Origin: JARRQB01 sp965368585 | Lineage (GTDB): Bacteria; Pseudomonadota; Gammaproteobacteria; Chromatiales; Chromatiaceae | Direction: 5' to 3' | DNA: 20,955 nt | Assembly (NCBI GenBank): GCA_965368585.1 | Contig: CBDUNM010000086.1 | Span: 1-20,955 of the forward strand | Shown: positions 8,485-17,000 of the stretch, piece by piece | Layout of the letters: each line of letters opens with the position of its first letter | Numbering within the stretch: the stretch's first letter is position 1 | Translations under genes and position numbers: made by a program | Notes under the pieces: model-generated | Seen by the model: only the letters and a program-made list of their open reading frames with translations | Databases searched by the model: none | Told to the model about the DNA's origin: nothing

Positions 8485-8519
8485 TCAGGGCTGGGCGGGG
8501 TTCGAATCGAGCGACTTGA
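8247..8519 (+). CDS. Possible small protein with half zinc ribbon (doubtful)
   Basis: This 90-codon open frame on the plus strand lies between two leftward genes and overlaps the 3' end of the esterase gene by 35 nt. The middle and end read like protein: LVTPYIEELGELVPAATRRFAQPRSPFYAGWGNAVVPGRKFCTGCGKPRCSDD. The KFCTGCGKP piece is the CxxC knuckle typical of one half of small zinc-ribbon domains. The N-terminal third is arginine-rich and looks like random high-GC translation. The only strong SD-like GGAGG (8318-8322) precedes no ATG or GTG in this frame. It may be a remnant or spurious. Confidence 0.22.
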   Translation: MAGRRSAGNPVRARTVERGCAGSGGLVTPYIEELGELVPAATRRFAQPRSPFYAGWGNAVVPGRKFCTGCGKPRCSDDVLRAGRGSNRAT

Positions 8520-9363
8520 GGAACTGCTCGATGTCGGCGAAAACGGGATTGAGAAAGCGCAGCGAACTGGCCAGGGCGCCGATCACACGGGTGTGGTTGG
8601 TGTTCGCATAGACCCGCACGGTTACGGGCACACCCAGGCTTTGCAGCTTTGCCTGCAGCTTGCGGGTGTGGTGCAGGCCGACGGTGACGTCGCTTTCGCC
8701 GTGGATGAGCAGCGTGCGCGGTGCAGCAGCGGTTGCCAAGGCGACGGGGTTGGCTTCCAACGGGTGCGCCAGGTGGTCGAACTTGCCCACCACCGAGGGG
8801 TCGTTCAGCGGCAGATCATACGGCCCCGCCAGACCTATGAAGGCGCGGATCTCGACATCGGCCCCGTTTTCCGCCAAATACTTTGGGTCCATAGCCAGCA
8901 TGGCGGCCGAATGCGCGCCCGCCGAATGCCCTGCCAGAATCACCTGCAAGGTCCCGGCACGCGCTGCCGCCGGCACCCATCGCTCGAGCGACGCGATGGC
9001 ACGGGCCACATCGTCGACAAAATCGGGAAACTGTACCTGCGGGTATAGACGGTAGTTGGGAATCACGGTGATATAGTCGAGTGATGTGAACGCCTGCCCG
9101 ACGAACAGATACTGATTCTTATCACCATTGTCCCAGGCGCCGCCGTGGACGAAGACGACCACGGTGTCGTGCAACGGCCGGGTCACGGGGGTGTATAGAT
9201 CGAGCCGTTGGCGAGGATTTGATCCGTACGCCAGGTCGCGCTCGACGGTAAAACCGTCGCGCGGCGTCAACTGGTTCAGCACAAATACGGGCTGGCAACC
9301 GGCTAGACCTGCGATCAACAGGAGCGCCGGCACGGTAGAACGGACTTCTTTAACGCGATCCAT
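8485..9363 (-). CDS. Alpha/beta hydrolase lipoprotein (esterase/lipase-like)
   Basis: This 292-aa protein starts at the ATG at 9363, chosen over an in-frame TTG two codons upstream because AAGGTG lies 7 nt before it. A short leader ends in a lipobox (LLLIAGLAGC, Cys23), so the enzyme should be anchored in the envelope. The fold is the alpha/beta hydrolase of the hormone-sensitive-lipase/BD-FAE type: oxyanion-hole motif HGGAWDNGDK (73-82), nucleophile Ser147 in GHSAGAH, acid Asp225 in HGESDVTV and His257 in NTNHTRV. Substrates are likely small or acylated esters in the periplasm. The 'QRLDLYTP' strand before the HGG motif is typical of the family. It is the most upstream gene of the leftward run; a mobile-looking element begins 54 nt upstream. 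Confidence 0.88.
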   Translation of the reverse strand: MDRVKEVRSTVPALLLIAGLAGCQPVFVLNQLTPRDGFTVERDLAYGSNPRQRLDLYTPVTRPLHDTVVVFVHGGAWDNGDKNQYLFVGQAFTSLDYITVIPNYRLYPQVQFPDFVDDVARAIASLERWVPAAARAGTLQVILAGHSAGAHSAAMLAMDPKYLAENGADVEIRAFIGLAGPYDLPLNDPSVVGKFDHLAHPLEANPVALATAAAPRTLLIHGESDVTVGLHHTRKLQAKLQSLGVPVTVRVYANTNHTRVIGALASSLRFLNPVFADIEQFLKSLDSNPAQP

Positions 9364-9416
9364 GCACAAACACCTTACTCATCCGAAACGACCACGGCAA
9401 CAGGTTCGGGGACGAC

Positions 9417-9677
9417 TAGCCTGCGTGTTGCACCAGCCGATCGGGGACGGGGGACAAACTGTATTTTCGAGAATGCGCCCCGAACAGCACTGGCACCGCA
9501 TCCCTGCTGATTCATTCGCGCCCGTCCCCGATCTATCCGGGCCCTCGCTGGTCCAGGCACGCTGGGACTTGCCCTTCACTCAAACCATAACTACCGCCAT
9601 GGTTTTCCCTCCAGGGCGGCGTCCAAACGCACCTGGCCGGCGCGATCACCCCGGATACTGGCGCAACATGCAGGCTA
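9417..9677. mobile_element. 261-bp MITE-like element, copy 1 (complete)
   Basis: The element is bounded by 20-bp terminal inverted repeats, TAGCCTGCGTGTTGCACCAG (9417-9436) and the complement of 9658-9677, with 2 mismatches. Inside, in order, are CC, a 95-bp module (9439-9533) with perfect 13-bp inverted ends (GATCGGGGACGGG), and a 124-bp module (9534-9657) with perfect 8-bp inverted ends (TATCCGGG/CCCGGATA). It has no transposase gene, so it would need one supplied in trans. TA at both outer ends would fit TA-target insertion as in IS630/Tc1-type elements, which is inference. A second copy begins at 20722 in the opposite overall direction, with the 95-bp module flipped relative to the rest. 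Short open frames across it differ between copies and look non-coding. Confidence 0.82.
9439..9533 (+). repeat. 95-bp inner module of the element, copy 1
   Basis: The module is flanked by GATCGGGGACGGG (9439-9451) and its exact complement (9521-9533). The visible 90 bases of the second copy (from 20866) differ at five positions. In both copies the module reads in the same direction on the plus strand, although the surrounding arms are reversed. Confidence 0.85.
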
Positions 9678-11510
9678 AGGGCCTTGTTCCAGTGTCTGGA
9701 AAAAAATCGCGGCGAGAAAACCGGCGAGTGTGGCCAGACCGATTACCGAGCCGCCTTTGGTGTACGCCTCCGGCAGCATGGTCTCGGCGATCATAGTCAA
9801 CATGGCGCCGGCCGCCAGTCCCTGGATCAGCGACACCTCCGCGGTTGAGGCACCGGTGAAGAAGAGATTCCCCAGCGCGGCGCCGATACCGGTCAGCACC
9901 ATCAGGCTGGTCCACATCAACAGCACCCGGCGGAACGACAGCCCCTGTTGACGCATGCCCATTGAACTGGACAAGGCCTCGGGGTAATTAGACAGGAACA
10001 GGCCCGCAAGCAGTGACAGACTGAGGGTCGAATGTACCATGCTGGCACCTATGACCACCGACTCCGGAATGCCGTCCAGCATAATGCCGAGCCAGATGGC
10101 AATGGGCGCGCCGCCGTGTTCCTTGATCTTTTCGGCGACGTCCGCGGCCGAGCGGATCGGTCGGCCGGTCTCCAGGCTACGCACCGCATTTCGGACCCAG
10201 CGTGCCGCAGCGTCGGCGTTGAATTCATGACGTTCCTGCAAGTACGCCGCCACGTTTTCGGCCTGCACGATCTTGCGCACCTGCTCCTCCAGCAGGGGTG
10301 ACTCGCGCAGCAGCCGCTCGAAGTCCCGCCTGCGCAGCACCCACACTTGGGTGTCCATGGTGGCCACGGCGCTTTTGGTATGCCGCGCGCCGGTGACGAA
10401 GGCAAGCCTGCCGATCGCGTCGCCATCGGTCAGCTTTTCCGCGGGCCTCAACTCATTGTGCGGATCGACCAAGGCCACCTCGCCCTTCTCGATGATGTAC
10501 ATGCGCTCGGCGAGTTGGTCCAGTTGGAACAGGGTCTCTCCCCGCTCAATCGTGCGATGAAAGAACTGTCCCGCCACCCGGCGCAGTTCTTTTTCCGGCA
10601 GGTCGTCGAAAATGAGCGTGCTGCCGACGTCCTGAATCAACTTGCGTACGGTCTCGTCGCCGCGATCCACCCGTACCGCCGGCGGTACCGTGCCGCGGTC
10701 GCGAAGGCTGGCGACGGCCTCCTTGACCCAGGCATCGACCCGCTCGGATTCCAGACCTTGGCGCTCCACCAAATAAACACGCACCTCCTCACCGCTGATC
10801 AGTTCGATCAGCGCGTCCTCCAGGTTCGGGGAGGTCACCAGCAGACGTTCGAAGTCGTCGCGGGCCAACGCCCACAGCGACGCGTCGGTGCGGGTGCGGG
10901 CCACGGTGGCGTGTGGAGAACCGGTGAAGAAGGCCATCCGACCAAAGGCGTCGTTTTTGTTGTTCCAGAGAAACGGCGCCATACCTTGTTGCGGATCGAG
11001 CAATTCAACCTCGCCACGTTCAACGATATACAGACGGTCAGACGGATCGTGCCGGCGATAAAGTGTGGTACCGGCAGGAATATCCTGGCGGAACAGCACG
11101 TCGCCGATTTCGTTGATTTCCCTCTCAGATAGCTTGCGGAAGGTGTCGATACGGCCCATATGGCGCAGGATGCGCCGGGAGCGCAGGCGACGTTCACGAC
11201 GCAGGTGGAAAATCGCCGTCGAGGACTTGCGCAGAAAACCGCCCTGGCTGTTGACCAGCTGGTTGAGCACCACGAACAGCACGCCGCCCGCCACCGCGCC
11301 GACCGCGAGTGAATTGAATTGATCGTTCGCCAGCGCGACGCCGACCAGATCCAGCGTCAGCGCTGCCAACAAGGCGCCCGCGCCGAACGCCATCAGAAAA
11401 GCCACGACGCGCTCGCCCGGTTTCCAGACGGCAGTGGTCAGCGTGCCGAGCGGCAGCGAACTGGCACTGACGACACCCATGACAAAAGCGCTGAGAGCGA
11501 CGTGTTCCAT
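9675..11510 (-). CDS. ZIP-like transporter with two inserted cyclic-nucleotide-binding-like domains
   Basis: This 611-aa protein starts at the ATG at 11510. Residues 1-90 hold three hydrophobic segments. Residues about 118-235 and 298-410 are two cNMP-binding-like beta-barrels (DRLYIVERGEVELLD; ERMYIIEKGEVALVD). Residues about 465-611 hold the remaining membrane helices. The soluble domains thus occupy the TM3-TM4 loop, which is the His-rich variable loop of ordinary ZIP proteins. The ZIP core motifs survive as LDGIPESVVIGAS (TM4) and LSNYPEALSSS (TM5), but metal-ligand histidines are replaced (Asp, Ser/Asn). Each sensor domain has lost the cNMP-binding pair: GRMAFFTGSPHATV and GRLAFVTGARHT have Arg for Glu and His for Arg, so cAMP binding is doubtful. 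The TAG stop is the end of the neighbouring element's terminal repeat. Cargo and ligand are unknown. Confidence 0.85.
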   Translation of the reverse strand: MEHVALSAFVMGVVSASSLPLGTLTTAVWKPGERVVAFLMAFGAGALLAALTLDLVGVALANDQFNSLAVGAVAGGVLFVVLNQLVNSQGGFLRKSSTAIFHLRRERRLRSRRILRHMGRIDTFRKLSEREINEIGDVLFRQDIPAGTTLYRRHDPSDRLYIVERGEVELLDPQQGMAPFLWNNKNDAFGRMAFFTGSPHATVARTRTDASLWALARDDFERLLVTSPNLEDALIELISGEEVRVYLVERQGLESERVDAWVKEAVASLRDRGTVPPAVRVDRGDETVRKLIQDVGSTLIFDDLPEKELRRVAGQFFHRTIERGETLFQLDQLAERMYIIEKGEVALVDPHNELRPAEKLTDGDAIGRLAFVTGARHTKSAVATMDTQVWVLRRRDFERLLRESPLLEEQVRKIVQAENVAAYLQERHEFNADAAARWVRNAVRSLETGRPIRSAADVAEKIKEHGGAPIAIWLGIMLDGIPESVVIGASMVHSTLSLSLLAGLFLSNYPEALSSSMGMRQQGLSFRRVLLMWTSLMVLTGIGAALGNLFFTGASTAEVSLIQGLAAGAMLTMIAETMLPEAYTKGGSVIGLATLAGFLAAIFFQTLEQGP

Positions 11511-11526
11511 GTGCAAACGTTTGTGC
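11511..11526. promoter_or_regulatory. LacI-family-like palindrome at the ZIP-like gene start
   Basis: GTGCAAACGTTTGTGC lies immediately upstream of the leftward ATG and includes the perfect 10-bp palindrome CAAACGTTTG (11514-11523). The AAACGTTT core with a central CG is the hallmark of LacI/PurR-type operators. Binding there would cover the leader where an SD would be expected, and no clear SD is visible. This rests on a single site, so it is suggestive only. Confidence 0.35.
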
Positions 11527-11954
11527 TTATCTTGCGACCAGAGGGATTGAGTTGAGGTCCGAAATCATATTCGCCGGAACACTTAGCAAGGTTCCGTATG
11601 ACCGGCGCTCGGTTGGATGTTCCCGAAGTATCTAGGATTCATATTTCGAATTCGTGACATTCCTTCATGCGCCATCGAGTCTACACACGTACCACCAAAC
11701 GTACGGCAGAAATCGCCGCTCGCCACATAACAGTTCGCGCCGACGAGAGGTTCGGCTCCCCCGGTTTCTCTGACCGAGGCCTCGCGGCGAGGTCTACGAA
11801 ATGCGGTGCGACATGTACATCGATTGCCGACACTACGCCCATACCGGCGGCATCGATACGCCGGACTTCGCGGACTGGACCTGGATGTATTCAAGAGCGC
11901 TACGCGGCATGGTGAACTGCCCGGTTACCGACCGGCTAACGCCGCATGCGCGCG
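11527..11954. other. 428-bp spacer between ZIP-like and DUF389 genes
   Basis: Both flanking genes run leftward, so this holds the ZIP-like gene's promoter and the DUF389 gene's 3' region. A locally AT-richer part (11525-11660) is the likeliest promoter zone. The only candidate gene is the weak 62-codon frame at 11801. No repeats or RNA genes were recognised. Confidence 0.4.
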
Positions 11955-11989
11955 CTACTCGACTGTTAAGGCACGACGGCCGTAGATGA
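11801..11989 (+). CDS. Possible small protein (doubtful)
   Basis: This 62-codon frame starts at an ATG with GAGG 8 nt upstream. The first 45 residues (MRCDMYIDCRHYAHTGGIDTPDFADWTWMYSRALRG and on) have a protein-like mix with Trp, Tyr and Cys, while the end is Arg/His-rich. It overlaps the 3' end of the DUF389 gene on the other strand by 35 nt. No family was recognised. Confidence 0.22.
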   Translation: MRCDMYIDCRHYAHTGGIDTPDFADWTWMYSRALRGMVNCPVTDRLTPHARATRLLRHDGRR

Positions 11990-12941
11990 ACACCATCAGA
12001 ACGACCAGCGTGCCCAGCCAGATCAAGACGTATACGACCATGGCGCGCCTGGATTTTTCTTTTTCCCACCAACTGCGCGGGCGTATACCCTTGACGTAGA
12101 AAACCACCTTGCTGGCCAGATTGACGCATACCACGTTGATGGCGAGCAGCAAGCCCGCACCGACAGCAAGGTGAGTATCGCCTTGGCCCAACATGAGTCC
12201 CAGCGTTGCCGCCGGCGGCAGTAAGGCCACGGCAACCATTACCCCCACCAGAACGCTCGGTAAACCGGTGGTCAACGAGAGCGCCGCCGCCGCGCCGGCG
12301 GCCAACGCCAAGGCGACGGAATCCATCCCGACGTCGGTGCGCGCCGTGATCTCCGGACTCGACACGTCGAATGGCCAAAGCGCGCCGATGGCCGTAGTCA
12401 ACGAAATCGCCACGGCAATCCCGACCGCGGCGGTTGACGCCGACATGCGCATCAAAGCGATGTCGCCCAAAGCGGTGCCAAGGCCAAACGCCAGATTAGG
12501 ACCGAGTAACGGTGCAATGACCATCGCTCCGATCACGACGGCCACGTTGTTCTCGATCAGTCCGATCGCGGCAACCGTCGTCGACAGCACGACAAGTACG
12601 ATATAGTTTCGATCCAGCCGCGCATTTCTTTCGACACTGTCGTACAGCGATTCTCGCGCCGCGACCGCCGAATCCTCCTCCCTGCGCGCATCGTCCGGCC
12701 GCCTGGGCAGTGAAATCTCCACCGGCAGCACCAGTATCCGCGCCGACGGTTGGGCGACCAGGATGTGCTGCAGGGTATCCAGCGCGGCTTGGAGTTTGTC
12801 GTCCGGGACCAGCAGGCGCACCGCCTGCATGCCGTCCTCGCCCACCACGCCGAGGCGAACATCGCGCGCCTCGAGTTTCTCGGCGAGAGCCGCAATTGTA
12901 TCCGAATTACCCGCGTCAGCGACGACCTCAACGTATTTCAT
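11955..12941 (-). CDS. DUF389 / TIGR00341-type integral membrane protein
   Basis: This 328-aa protein starts with MKYVEVVADAGNSDTIAALAEKL, and AGGT lies 6 nt upstream of the ATG. Residues 1-85 form a small ACT-like soluble domain (DDKLQAALDTLQHIL). An acidic linker and the DRNYIVLVVLSTTVAAIGLIENNVAVVIGAMVIAPLLGPNLAFGLG signature follow, which is the most conserved part of the DUF389 family. Several more membrane helices follow, including LPSVLVGVMVAVALLPPAATLGLMLG, and a cytosolic-looking basic loop (RPRSWWEKEKSRR) before the last helix. The length is normal for the family. The function is not established; a transport or signalling role is often guessed. It is divergent from the Lgt-like gene across a 322-bp gap. 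Confidence 0.9.
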   Translation of the reverse strand: MKYVEVVADAGNSDTIAALAEKLEARDVRLGVVGEDGMQAVRLLVPDDKLQAALDTLQHILVAQPSARILVLPVEISLPRRPDDARREEDSAVAARESLYDSVERNARLDRNYIVLVVLSTTVAAIGLIENNVAVVIGAMVIAPLLGPNLAFGLGTALGDIALMRMSASTAAVGIAVAISLTTAIGALWPFDVSSPEITARTDVGMDSVALALAAGAAAALSLTTGLPSVLVGVMVAVALLPPAATLGLMLGQGDTHLAVGAGLLLAINVVCVNLASKVVFYVKGIRPRSWWEKEKSRRAMVVYVLIWLGTLVVLMVFIYGRRALTVE

Positions 12942-13263
12942 AATCGACCTATTTGTCGTTCATGCGCGCGCGTCCCTTGGCAATTCCCCGATGCGTAGCG
13001 CAAGGTGCTGCATATACTGGCGAACGATCCGCGCCAGTTCTAAGCGACAATGCCGCTCTGCCCCGGACGATACCAGAGATCGATAGCAGGCGGTCACTGT
13101 TGTTGACCAATGCCACTGTAAACCAGGCTACCTACGCAATATACGGCCGGATGAGCCATGACGACCCGATTGGAGCGGCCGCAAAGGTCGTTTGCAAGCT
13201 GCGGCTGGTCGAGTCTATGATCGAAAACTCGTACGATCCTTTACATGTCCTGGCCGGCTACCG
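12942..13263. other. 322-bp divergent intergenic region
   Basis: This should carry promoters for DUF389 (left) and the Lgt-like operon (right). A 5-bp dyad GGTCA (13092-13096) / TGACC (13104-13108) could be an operator, and TTGACC (13103-13108) a -35-like hexamer, but no convincing -10 goes with it. The right third is covered by the small open frame at 13151. No RNA genes or repeats were seen. Confidence 0.4.
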
Positions 13264-13267
13264 GTGA
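13151..13267 (+). CDS. Possible 38-aa leader protein overlapping the Lgt-like start
   Basis: The frame encodes MSHDDPIGAAAKVVCKLRLVESMIENSYDPLHVLAGYR. Its TGA overlaps the GTG start of the next gene (GTGA), as in coupled genes. The composition is protein-like, with an amphipathic helix possible over residues 8-25. No good SD precedes the ATG, and the frame is open a further 66 codons upstream, so the start is uncertain. No family was recognised. Confidence 0.3.
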   Translation: MSHDDPIGAAAKVVCKLRLVESMIENSYDPLHVLAGYR

Positions 13268-14016
13268 TTCCCTATATTGAAATTCCAGCATTGCCGCTTT
13301 GGGGTCCAATCGCTGTTCAACCATTCGGGGTTCTGGTCACGGTCGGCTGTGCTGCGGGTGTGATGACCGCACGTTGGCATACCCGATCGGTGGGGCTGGA
13401 CCTTAAATGGTTTGCGCCACTCGTGGCGTGGGTGCTGATCCCCGGATTCCTGGTATCGCATTTCGTCGTGCTGCTGCTCTACCACCCGGAGCACCTGCGC
13501 TTCGATTGGGGACTGGTGAACGTCGGCCGAGGCATGTCTTCGTTCGGTGGTTTTTTCGGTGGTGCGCTGGGAGCCATCGTCTATTTGCAACGTCGTCGAT
13601 TGCCCGTCCTGGCATATATCGACGCCTTGGTGCTCGGACTGGTGGTCGGCTGGTTTTTCGGTCGGCTTGGGTGCACCATCGTTCATGACCATCCCGGCCT
13701 GCCCTCTGACTTCATCCTCGCGGTCGAGTATCCCTCCGGTGCGCGACACGATCTCGGATTCTACGAATGGTTGTTCACTATCGCGCTGATCGTTTTGCTT
13801 TTCGTCATCCGCCGCCGAGGATATCCCGCCGGCGTATTGACCGGTATCACCTGCGTCGCCTACGCCCCGGTGCGGTTTATGCTCGACTTTCTGCGGGTGG
13901 GCGATGAGCGCTTCTATGGGCTAACGCCAGGACAGTACTTTGCGCTCGTATTGATGGTAGTGGGCGGCTGGGTACTGGTGCGCGCCGTGCGGCCACCGCG
14001 ACGCCGGGGGAGTTAG
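13264..14016 (+). CDS. Lgt-like integral membrane protein (divergent prolipoprotein diacylglyceryl transferase paralogue)
   Basis: This 250-aa protein starts at GTG 13264, giving MIPYIEIPALPLWGPIAVQPFG, the typical Lgt N-terminus; the frame extends upstream without similarity. About seven membrane helices are visible. Fold-level Lgt features are kept: VGRGMSSFGGFFGG (88-100), GRLGCTIVHDHPG (133-145), RHDLGFYEW (161-169) and RFMLDFLRVGDERFYGLTPGQYFAL (204-228). Key residues of true Lgt are changed: the HGG-type motif reads SFGG, and the GRxGNFxNxE motif reads GRLGCTIVHDHPG. It is therefore probably not the housekeeping enzyme but a member of the 'HDHPG' Lgt-like subfamily, with unknown lipid-related function. 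Its 3' end contains the SD (GGGGGAG) of the next gene, 2 nt away, so the two form an operon. Confidence 0.82.
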   Translation: MIPYIEIPALPLWGPIAVQPFGVLVTVGCAAGVMTARWHTRSVGLDLKWFAPLVAWVLIPGFLVSHFVVLLLYHPEHLRFDWGLVNVGRGMSSFGGFFGGALGAIVYLQRRRLPVLAYIDALVLGLVVGWFFGRLGCTIVHDHPGLPSDFILAVEYPSGARHDLGFYEWLFTIALIVLLFVIRRRGYPAGVLTGITCVAYAPVRFMLDFLRVGDERFYGLTPGQYFALVLMVVGGWVLVRAVRPPRRRGS

Positions 14017-14018
14017 CC

Positions 14019-17000
14019 ATGCTGATTGCAGACGCCGGTCACGCCGACTCCTTTCGCCTGGGTCTGGACGCCGGCGCCTTGTTCCTGCATGCCGTGTTGA
14101 TCGACCGCCATGACCGCGTCGTCGCGCGAGAAGACGTTTCACACCGCGGCGAGGTGTTGGCAAGCGCACGTGATTTGTTGTCCGCTTGGAGTGCAACGCA
14201 CGCAATCGACGCGGCGGGAGTCGTGGGCAGTAACGCCAAGCCGATTACGGACGCTCTTGGTCTGTCGCCCGGCGAGCAGATAGACGCGACGTTGCGCGGG
14301 CTGCGGGCGCAGCTGCCCGGCGCGCGCCAGATCATCGATGCAGGCGGAAGTTCATTGGCGCTGATTCGTCTGCACGCCGACGGCACCTTCGCCGGATACC
14401 AGGCCAATACCCTTTGTGCCGCCGGTACCGGTTCTTTTTTAGACGAGCAAGCGCAACGGCTGGGTATCCGCTACGCCGACATGAGCGATTTGCCGATCAT
14501 CACCGATCCGCCAGACATTGCCGCCCGATGCGCGGTTTTCGCCAAATCCGATCTCATCCATCGCCAGCAGGAAGGGCACGGTCGAGCACAATGTTGGTCC
14601 GGCCTGTGCCGGGGACTGGCGCGAACCATAGTGATGACGCTGTACAAAGGCCGCGTAGCGGAACCGCCGGTGGCACTGCTGGGCGGCGTGGCGCGGAACC
14701 CTGCGGTCGTGCTGGCACTGCAGGAGGAGTTGGGCGTTCAGTTGCGGGTTCCCATGCAACCCCAATCGTGCACGGCACACGGCGCGGCGTTGGCCGCCCA
14801 ACCGCTTCCGGGTGGCGTGAACATACAGACGCTTGCCCCTGGCAATCGGTTCGAGATAGCCACCGGTCGGCGTCCCGCCTTGCGCCTGATGCGCAGTCGC
14901 TTTCCATCGTTCAAGACGAACGAGTCCTGGGTGGATGCGCAAGGCAACGAGATCCGCGTCCATGCGTGGCCCGGCGGCGCCCGCTTACGCGTGTGGCTGG
15001 GTGTGGATATCGGCTCGACCTCGACCAAGGCCGTAATGATCGACGAACGCGCGCAGGTTGTCGTAGATCTGTACCGCCGCACCGCGGGCGATCCCATCGC
15101 GGCGACGCGTCACCTGTTGCTGGCGATCCGTGATCTCGCCCAAGCACGCAGCGCCGAATTCGAAGTGCGTGGCGTAGGCACCACGGGCTCGGGCCGAAAA
15201 CTGGTGGGCGCGATACTCGGCGCGGATCGCGTCTGCAATGAAATTACCGCCCACCTTGCCGGCGCGATGCGGGTCGATCCCAGCGTCGATACTATCTTTG
15301 AGATCGGCGGACAGGACGCGAAGTACATGTCCGTCAAATACGGCCGCATGCACGCGGCGAACATGAACTATGTCTGCGCGGCGGGCACCGGTTCATTCGT
15401 CGAGGAACTGGCCCGTAAGCTGGGTTTCGACCTCGCGACGCTGGGTGATCAGCTGCTCGGGGTCCGGCCGCCAGTCACGTCCGACCGGTGCACGGTGTTT
15501 ATGGAGCAGGACGTACGTCGACTGCTGCACCAGGGCTTCAGTCGCAGGGAGGTCATGGGCAGCGTGGTGTACTCGGTGGTCCAGAACTACCTCAACCGAG
15601 TGGTCGGTCGACGTCCTCGTTCCCGCCAACGGATCTTGTTCCAGGGCGCGACGGCGCGCAACAAGGCATTGGTGGCCGCCTTCGAACAATTGCTGGATGT
15701 CGAGGTGGTGGTCTCCCCCCTGTGTCATGTAATGGGGGCCTGGGGCGTCGCCTTGCTCACCCGCGAACGGATGGCGTCGACCGCCGTCACCGCATTTCGC
15801 GGGTTCGACCGCATGCAGGCGGGGCTGCAGCTGAAAACGCATACCTGCACGCTGTGCAGCAACCGGTGCGCAATCACCAGCGCCAGAGTGGGCGATGCCG
15901 ACACGCCGGTGTCTTGGGGCTACCTCTGCGATCGGGATTCACGCGAGAAGGGAATAAAACCCAATCCCGGCTTCGGCGCCGTCAAGGCCCGCAACCGGCT
16001 GTGGAAGACGGCGGGGCGGCTCCGGCTGCCCGCCGGACCGGAGATCGCCATACCGAGAACGCTGTTGACCTGGCAATATGCGCCATTCTGGCGCCGGCTG
16101 CTCGGCGAACTCGGTTATCGGCTGCGCCTGTCCGGCCCGACCAGCAACGAGACCATTCACGCGGCTGCCGACTGGGTTGGCGCCGACTACTGCTTTCCGG
16201 TGAAGCTGGCCCACGGCCACTTTCGACAGTTGCTCAACGAACCGCCGCCGCTGGGAGTGGCGGGAACAGACGCGCGGCTGTTGTTACCCTTCATGATTTC
16301 GGAACGGGAAAGCAGCACCGACGGCCATACCGCGCGGGCCTGGTTCTGCCCTTATCACATCGGCTTGCCGGCCATGCTCGACACGGCCGCACGGCTGCGC
16401 GGCGCCGATGTGTCGAAGATCCTACGGGCCACCATCGATCTGCGTTGGGACGCTGACGCGGCGGCCCAACGCCTGCATCGGGATCTCGGTAAATCGCTCG
16501 ACCGAACCCGGACCGAATTTCGCCGCGCCTGGACCAAGGCGCGTGAGAGCCAGCGACGGTTTGAGCTCGACGCGCTGCAGGTGGGCCGCAACTGGCTCGA
16601 GCGCATCCGCACAGACCCGACGCCCGCCGTGGTGGTCATGGCGCGCCCCTACACGCTTTATGACGCAGGGGCGAATCTGGCCCTGCCGGAGAAGCTGGCG
16701 CGCCTGGGCTTCAGCGTGGTGCCAATGGACCTCCTGCCGCTCGAAGACGAGCCGCTCGGACCCGAGTTCGGAAACATGTTCTGGAATTTCGGCCGCCGCA
16801 TTCTGGCCGCCGCCCGCTATGTGGCCCGCACGCCCGGCGTCTATGCGCTGGGGCTGACGAATTTCGGATGTGGGCCCGATTCGTTCGTCTGGACCTATGT
16901 CGAGAAACTGATGGGCGAGAAACCCATGCTAGTGCTCGAGTTGGACGAACACGGAGCGGATGCCGGCTACATGACACGCCTGGAGGCGTTCGCCGACGTG

